From NCBI GenBank assembly GCA_017938215.1, contig JAGBBZ010000029.1, forward strand, positions 1 through 57,167: 57,167 nucleotides of DNA, in the 5' to 3' direction. The stretch is from Eubacterium sp. GTDB taxonomy: Bacteria > Bacillota > Clostridia > Lachnospirales > Lachnospiraceae. Below are positions 52,867 to 57,167 of this stretch, one piece after another. How positions within the stretch are numbered: the first letter of the stretch is position 1; every line of letters begins with the position of its first letter. The notes below the pieces were generated by a model. That model ran no database searches and was not told where the DNA came from. It saw nothing but the letters and a program-made list of their open reading frames with translations. The position numbers were made by a program, and so were the translations under genes.

Positions 52867-54027
52867 CTAGTACACATGATTGGTGGCCGCAATGATAATT
52901 GTAAGAGTAAGAAGAAACATAACCGCCGTCATAAACACAATATGCACCAATAGTCTCCCACTATCTGCTGCACTTTGGAACACTAATACCAGTCGCTTGT
53001 CGGTCACCGGTTGCGTAAACGCCGCCAGTCCCTTGTATGTAATGGTAAACACCCAAAGGCGCACCAACGGCACGATACAAAGAACACAGATTGCCACCAA
53101 ACCTCCAACTCCTATGGCACTTTTTATCAGCACTCCACTGCCAATAATCGTATCTGTCACACCGCCAAACACATTTCCCACTCCTGGCAAACTACTGGCC
53201 GTTCGAAACAACGTACCACGTTTCACTCCATCCAACGCCGGTGTAATCAACCCTTGAATCCCTTGATGTCCAATCATCACCATCAAAATCGTTTTCGTAC
53301 CAAACCGAATCAAACTTCGCACCAAATCTGCCATTCGTGCAAATTTTCCATCCATCAACGGATTCGCAATGCTTATGAGAAAATACACTTGCACCAGCGG
53401 AAGAAAAATACCAACCAGCACTTGCTCTACAATTGCCATCGTAGCCAGCGCTGCTTGGTAAAACGCCATCGACGTCGCACTGCCTGCACTCCAAGTGAGT
53501 GCAATGGAAAACGAAGGAACCAATGCCTTCATGAAAACCAAAACCCTATCTAAGACTGTTTTCGCCACCGTTGACGCCTCCAAAAATCCCCCCAAAAGAA
53601 TCGTCACCACAAAGAAGTAAATAAGATAAAAACCCGTTTGACTCATTTCCTTTTCGTATGCACTTGTGGCAAAATTCAGAAATACACCCGACAGAATTCC
53701 ACATAACAACAGCCGATATATCGTGTGTTGATTCACCTGAAATTCCCGAGATACACACGTCTTGATTTCCTCCCCGATTCCTTGCAATGACAATTCCGCT
53801 TCCCCTTGAATCACCTTGTCCACGTACTGTTGAAAGGAAAAATCCATCTGTTCATCTTTCAATTCTTGCAGCACATTCTCCACCTCCTCCAAAGGAACGC
53901 TATCATATATTGTTTGAAAAACATCTTGCGTTGCTGTCACATCCCCCTGCTCTGCAGCATATATTTTTCCCCCAGCCTCCGCCCCAAAAAAACCACATAG
54001 GAGCACTACAAATATCCATTTTTTCAT
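52867..54027 (-). CDS. spoIIIAE: Stage III sporulation protein AE
   Basis: 386 residues. A signal-like N-terminus (IFVVLLCGFFGAEAGGK), an extracytoplasmic part of about 75 residues, then about eight membrane segments. FLNFATSAYEKEMSQTGFY, ALVPSFSIALTWSAGSATSM and SLPGVGNVFGGVTDTIIGSG are conserved SpoIIIAE features. It is the large polytopic membrane part of the feeding channel. Confidence 0.95.
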   Translation of the reverse strand: MKKWIFVVLLCGFFGAEAGGKIYAAEQGDVTATQDVFQTIYDSVPLEEVENVLQELKDEQMDFSFQQYVDKVIQGEAELSLQGIGEEIKTCVSREFQVNQHTIYRLLLCGILSGVFLNFATSAYEKEMSQTGFYLIYFFVVTILLGGFLEASTVAKTVLDRVLVFMKALVPSFSIALTWSAGSATSMAFYQAALATMAIVEQVLVGIFLPLVQVYFLISIANPLMDGKFARMADLVRSLIRFGTKTILMVMIGHQGIQGLITPALDGVKRGTLFRTASSLPGVGNVFGGVTDTIIGSGVLIKSAIGVGGLVAICVLCIVPLVRLWVFTITYKGLAAFTQPVTDKRLVLVFQSAADSGRLLVHIVFMTAVMFLLTLTIIIAATNHVY

Positions 54028-54039
54028 CCCTTCCTCCCA

Positions 54040-54417
54040 TCAAAATAGCTTCGCAATTGTTTCCAGTAACGCTTCCAACACCGGTATACTCACAAGAATC
54101 ATACTTACTCTCCCAAAAAAGTCAACTTGTCCTGCTATTAAATTCTGCCCTGCATCCCGACAAATGGACGCAGTGAATTCTGTCAAATAAGCAATGCCAA
54201 GCATTTTTAGTATAATTCGAATATAACTTTCTCCAATTCCAATCTTTTCTGTCAATCCTGTCAGAAGTATCACAATCGTTTCAAACTGCTGTAGTCCCAG
54301 AAAAAGAATGACAATCCCCGTCATAATGGAAATCCAAATTGCAATATCACGTTTCACACTTCCTACCATTACCGACAATGTCATTCCCGCAATTGCAATC
54401 CACGCAATCTTCCCCAT
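54040..54417 (-). CDS. spoIIIAD: Stage III sporulation protein AD
   Basis: 125 residues from the ATG at 54417 with GGAG upstream. Four hydrophobic stretches with the SpoIIIAD pattern GESYIRIILKMLGIAYLTE and CRDAGQNLIAGQVDFFGRV. It and AC are small membrane partners in the channel, resembling export-apparatus subunits. Confidence 0.94.
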   Translation of the reverse strand: MGKIAWIAIAGMTLSVMVGSVKRDIAIWISIMTGIVILFLGLQQFETIVILLTGLTEKIGIGESYIRIILKMLGIAYLTEFTASICRDAGQNLIAGQVDFFGRVSMILVSIPVLEALLETIAKLF

Positions 54418-54432
54418 ATCCCTCTCCATTCT

Positions 54433-54627
54433 TTAAATAGCAAACAAATTTTGTATTGTTTCAAACAATTCTGCGATGTATGGAATTACCCAAAACAAAA
54501 CAAGAATCAATCCCGCAAGGCTTGTCAAAAAAGCCTGTTCATCTCGACCTGATTGTTTCAATATTTGATTTAGCATTGTCACCAATATTCCCACCAACGC
54601 AATTTTAAAAATTATACTTATTTCCAC
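54433..54627 (-). CDS. spoIIIAC: Stage III sporulation protein AC
   Basis: 64 residues from a GTG with AAAGGATG upstream. Two membrane helices: the first carries IFKIALVGILVTMLNQILK, followed by the conserved GRDEQAFL turn and a second helix with LAGLILVLFWVIPYI. Size and sequence match SpoIIIAC closely. Confidence 0.95.
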   Translation of the reverse strand: MEISIIFKIALVGILVTMLNQILKQSGRDEQAFLTSLAGLILVLFWVIPYIAELFETIQNLFAI

Positions 54628-54657
54628 ATTTCATCCTTTCCGGGAATTTGAATCCCC

Positions 54658-55179
54658 CTATATGAGCACCATTACAACCAATAATCCACTCGTAACACCA
54701 CACACATAATACAACTTCAAGCGAGTAGCTTTTTCCTGACATCTTTGCCGGATAATTTCTTCCCATTTCTCTAAAAAGTAGTCGATTGCCTTCTCTTGTG
54801 TCATTCCATCCAAGCACCCTAATTGGCTTCCCATCTCCAAAAGTTCTTCCCTCGCCTCCTGATCCAAGACCTCCGCTGTTATTTCCTGCCGCACCGTATC
54901 ACGCCACACCTTTTGGAACTCCATGCCTTTCTTCTCTGCCAGCTCGCATGCCACTTTCGAAAACAACCGACTACATGGCCCTTTTACTCGATATGATGCC
55001 CCCTCCAAAGTTTCTGTCAACGGAGATTGAAGATAACGAATCTCTCCTTGGATATATCGAAATGCTTTCTGAATTTCATACAGATTATTTAATCGATGCA
55101 TGTACCGTCCCGCCTGATACACACCAAATGCCGTAGTTCCCAACAACAAAAGGACGACACCAATCCCTTTTAGCACCAC
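54658..55179 (-). CDS. spoIIIAB: Stage III sporulation protein AB
   Basis: 173 residues from a GTG with GGGGG ten bases upstream; it overlaps the end of spoIIIAA by 10 bases. An N-terminal membrane helix and a C-terminal one flank a helical domain resembling type II/IV pilus GspF half-domains: AFRYIQGEIRYLQSPLTETL and LEMGSQLGCLDGMTQEKAID. It likely sits on the mother cell side and couples to the AA ATPase. Confidence 0.93.
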   Translation of the reverse strand: MVLKGIGVVLLLLGTTAFGVYQAGRYMHRLNNLYEIQKAFRYIQGEIRYLQSPLTETLEGASYRVKGPCSRLFSKVACELAEKKGMEFQKVWRDTVRQEITAEVLDQEAREELLEMGSQLGCLDGMTQEKAIDYFLEKWEEIIRQRCQEKATRLKLYYVCGVTSGLLVVMVLI

Positions 55180-56078
55180 ATTTTCATCCCCCTTTCGTCT
55201 AAAATCTCCTGTATTTGTCCTGGGATCCTTCCTCCCTTCAGTATGATGTAGCGGCGAAACAACTGCTCCTCTACCAGCTCTTTTACCAAAGGTTTTTCAC
55301 GAACTTCCTTAAAATCACCACCATGAATCGTCGCCAACAAGGAGCTTCCGCAATTCATCGCATAACGCAATGCTCGTATGTCTTTTTCTCCACCTATTTC
55401 ATCTACCACCAACACTTCTGGCGACAACGAGCGTACCGCCATCATCATCCCATGGGATTTCGGGCACCCGTCTAACACATCCGTTCGGCACCCCAAATCA
55501 TTTTGAGGCATCCCTCGATAACATCCGGCAATCTCACTCCGCTCATCCACAACCACCACACTTTTTCCCGATTTATTTTCCGGCTTTCCCGAAACAATTC
55601 TCACCAAATCACGCAAAAGAGTCGTCTTTCCACATCGTGGCGGGGAAACAATTAACGTATTTAGCATTCTTCTATCATCCAAAATATAGGGAATTACATT
55701 TTCTCCACAACCGATTATTTCATGAGATAGTCGAATATTAAGAAAAGAAATATTTCTCATGGTTTTTATCTTTCCATCTGCCATCACAACCTGCCCTGCA
55801 ACACCTACGCGATGTCCACCGGGAATCGTGATAAAACCTTGAGCAATTTCTTCGTCAAATGCGTATAATGAATACCCACTTATGTACTCCAGCATTTCCC
55901 GTATGTCACTACGCGTCACGATTGCATCCTGCCAAATCCGCCTTGTCCCACCAATTAATTCCACGGGCTGTCCAATGCGAAATCGCAGTTCCTGCATTTT
56001 GTCTATCTCTTCAAAAAAGTCCCCTTTCCTCATGCGCAACCGTCTCGGAAAAATCCTCATAAGATCCTCTAATTCCAT
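55170..56078 (-). CDS. spoIIIAA: Stage III sporulation protein AA (ATPase)
   Basis: 302 residues. A secretion-type ATPase: Walker A SPPRCGKTTLLRDL, Walker B LVVDEIGGEKD, and the family boxes GFITIPGGHRVGVAGQ, VVVDERSEIAGCYRG and LLATIHGG. It is the motor protein of the SpoIIIA complex in the mother cell. GGGAGAAA precedes the start and a sigma-E promoter match lies 32-60 bases upstream. Confidence 0.96.
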   Translation of the reverse strand: MELEDLMRIFPRRLRMRKGDFFEEIDKMQELRFRIGQPVELIGGTRRIWQDAIVTRSDIREMLEYISGYSLYAFDEEIAQGFITIPGGHRVGVAGQVVMADGKIKTMRNISFLNIRLSHEIIGCGENVIPYILDDRRMLNTLIVSPPRCGKTTLLRDLVRIVSGKPENKSGKSVVVVDERSEIAGCYRGMPQNDLGCRTDVLDGCPKSHGMMMAVRSLSPEVLVVDEIGGEKDIRALRYAMNCGSSLLATIHGGDFKEVREKPLVKELVEEQLFRRYIILKGGRIPGQIQEILDERGMKMWC

Positions 56079-56109
56079 TCACTTTCTCCCCCTTCCATGC
56101 ACTTATTTC

Positions 56110-56138
56110 ACTATATGCTTGTATTAAAAAATGTATTC
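56110..56138 (-). promoter_or_regulatory. Sigma-E promoter of the spoIIIA operon
   Basis: Minus strand: GAATACA (56132-56138), a spacer of exactly 14, and CATATAGT (56110-56117). This fits the sigma-E pattern (KMATATT, 14-15, CATACANT) and the operon is a known sigma-E target in other spore formers. Confidence 0.7.
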
Positions 56139-56150
56139 CTCGATGCTTTC

Positions 56151-56179
56151 TTGAAAAATAAATTTAAACGTGGTATCAT
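56151..56179 (+). promoter_or_regulatory. Promoter of aroE
   Basis: TTGAAA (56151-56156), 17-base spacer, TATCAT (56174-56179): a good vegetative promoter, divergent from the spoIIIA promoter. Confidence 0.65.
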
Positions 56180-56233
56180 GTGTTAGAAGCGTAGCTTCAA
56201 CGATACATATTTTGAAAGAAGGGAAGTACCATT

Positions 56234-56998
56234 ATGGATTACGGATTAATTGGAGAAAAATTAGGACACAGTCTTTCAAAACCGATTCATGAAAGTCTGG
56301 CAGATTACACATACGACATTCACCCCCTGACCAAAGATGAATTTAAAGAATTTATGGAAGAAAAAGCATTCCAGGCAATCAATGTCACCATTCCTTACAA
56401 AAAAGATGTCATTCCGTACCTGGATTCTATGGATGACAACGCAAAAGCAATCGGCGCTGTCAATACGATTGTAAACAACAACGGAAAACTAAAAGGTTAT
56501 AATACCGACTTTTCCGGATTTGATTATATGGTAGAACGCCATGGCGTAGAATTAAAAGACAAAAAGGTAGTTGTTCTTGGAAATGGTGGTGCCGCTCAAG
56601 CAATCAAAGCTGTCGTGAAAAAACATGAAGCGAAAGAAATGATCGTTGTGGATGTTGTGGATGACGGCGAATCCATTACTTACGAAGAGTGTTTCGAGAA
56701 ACACACGGATGCGGATGTCATCATCAACACAAGCCCAATCGGCATGTATCCAAAAGTAGATGCAAGCCCGGTGGATTTGACAAAATTTCCGAACTGTCAG
56801 GCGGTTATGGATGTGGTTTATAATCCAATCACCACAAAGTTAGTTGCTCAGGCAAGAGACCTCGGCATGATCGGCGTAACCGGTCTTGAAATGCTGGTAG
56901 CTCAGGCAAAATATGCTGTTGAAATTTTCCTTGATGTGGAGATTGACGATAGCAGAATCAATGAGATTTATGAGGAAGTAAAAAAGGATTTTCTGTAA
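56234..56998 (+). CDS. aroE: Shikimate dehydrogenase
   Basis: 254 residues, a little under the usual 270-280. It reduces 3-dehydroshikimate with NADPH. Substrate contacts are in LGHSLSKPIHESL and VTIPYKKDVIPYL (catalytic Lys), the paired Asp in GYNTDFSGF, and the dinucleotide loop in VVLGNGGAAQAIK. The C-terminal GLEMLVAQAKYAVEIF is typical. The cofactor loop after the second strand reads VVDVVDD rather than the usual NRT, so NADP preference is less certain. AAGGGAAG precedes the ATG. It is followed by an IS element. Confidence 0.94.
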   Translation: MDYGLIGEKLGHSLSKPIHESLADYTYDIHPLTKDEFKEFMEEKAFQAINVTIPYKKDVIPYLDSMDDNAKAIGAVNTIVNNNGKLKGYNTDFSGFDYMVERHGVELKDKKVVVLGNGGAAQAIKAVVKKHEAKEMIVVDVVDDGESITYEECFEKHTDADVIINTSPIGMYPKVDASPVDLTKFPNCQAVMDVVYNPITTKLVAQARDLGMIGVTGLEMLVAQAKYAVEIFLDVEIDDSRINEIYEEVKKDFL

Positions 56999-57053
56999 TC
57001 CCATTGTAAACTTAATTGAATAAAATACGGGACTATCCCAAAGTTTGTGTAAA

Positions 57054-57092
57054 CCTTCAAACTGGTGTAAGATGTAATTACCAGTTTGGAGG
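57054..57092 (+). promoter_or_regulatory. Stem-loop masking the transposase ribosome site
   Basis: Bases 57054-57066 pair with 57080-57092 (13 bp, one wobble). The right arm contains the full GGAGG site (57088-57092), so read-through transcripts from outside would be poorly translated. Confidence 0.65.
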
Positions 57093-57100
57093 TTTTATTT

Positions 57101-57167
57101 ATGGCAAGAAAAAAAGACAGCCCACAAAAAGCAGCAATGAGAGAAATGATGCGAAGTTATTTAAAAG
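57101..57167 (+). CDS. IS256-family transposase, N-terminal fragment
   Basis: The first 22 codons (MARKKDSPQKAAMREMMRSY and on) match the start of IS256-type DDE transposases from gut Clostridia; the rest lies outside the window. GGAGG is eight bases before the ATG. Confidence 0.82.
   Translation, partial: MARKKDSPQKAAMREMMRSYLK

Larger units (their letters stand above)
57029..57167 (+). mobile_element. Left end of an IS256-family insertion sequence
   Basis: The element starts with a terminal repeat, GGGACTATCCCAAAGTTTGT, of the form common to Lachnospiraceae IS256-type elements, and continues past the window edge. Bases 57021-57028 (TAAAATAC) would be the 8-bp target duplication if the right end shows the same. 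Insertion is 30 bases after aroE and broke no gene seen here. Confidence 0.8.

Overview
The window is a chromosomal stretch from a low-GC, spore-forming Firmicute of the class Clostridia. Gene order and protein style point to the family Lachnospiraceae; that family call is inference. The evidence for a spore former is a complete spoIIIAA-AH operon and an alpha/beta-type small acid-soluble spore protein. Almost every gene lies on the minus strand; the exceptions are a small membrane protein (22.6 kb), argH (40.6 kb), aroE (56.2 kb) and the start of an IS256-type element at the right edge.

Layout from left to right. 0-5.5 kb: the 5' end of pyruvate phosphate dikinase and two large secreted proteins, one with fibronectin-III-like modules and a degenerate M15 peptidase end, one with a C-type-lectin-like domain and a Lys-rich C-terminus. 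5.5-11.3 kb: a pseudouridine synthase, the glycolytic genes gap-pgk-tpiA, and glgA. 11.4-20.2 kb: an ABC importer without a binding protein, a YqzL-like ORF with recO, era, an M16C metalloprotease and glgB. 20.5-24.1 kb: membrane and conserved unknown proteins (DUF624, DUF1015, PF06541-like, DUF6688-like). 24.2-31.4 kb: the proteostasis cluster tig-clpP-clpX-lon-engB followed by a serine acetyltransferase. 31.6-38.3 kb: glmM with a GH8 exo-oligoxylanase, mnmA, gpmI, a lytic transglycosylase and a DUF2339 remnant. 38.3-43 kb: aminotransferase/CPBP protease, argH, SASP, recU. 43.3-56.1 kb: a long run read leftward from spoIIIAA through spoIIIAH, asp23, nusB, xseA, xseB, ispA, dxs, tlyA, nadK and argR to yebC. 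56.2-57.2 kb: aroE and the IS256 edge.

Most genes are housekeeping. The glycolysis genes (gap, pgk, tpiA, distant gpmI, ppdK) cover the lower half of the pathway; glgA and glgB make glycogen; tig/clpP/clpX/lon handle nascent and damaged proteins; dxs/ispA feed isoprenoid synthesis; spoIIIA builds the forespore feeding channel and has a good match to a sigma-E promoter.

The least explained signals are non-coding. Four intergenic regions (about 7.0-7.2, 20.2-20.5, 31.5-31.6 and 43.05-43.24 kb) hold elaborate nested palindromes, two of which fold on paper as an outer stem enclosing three hairpins. At 43.1 kb the outer stem pairs fully only when read as minus-strand RNA. Smaller leader hairpins and palindromes sit before glgB, glgA, recO, mnmA and argH. 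No rRNA, tRNA or CRISPR array was recognised. All start choices, promoters and folds were made by eye without alignment or folding software.
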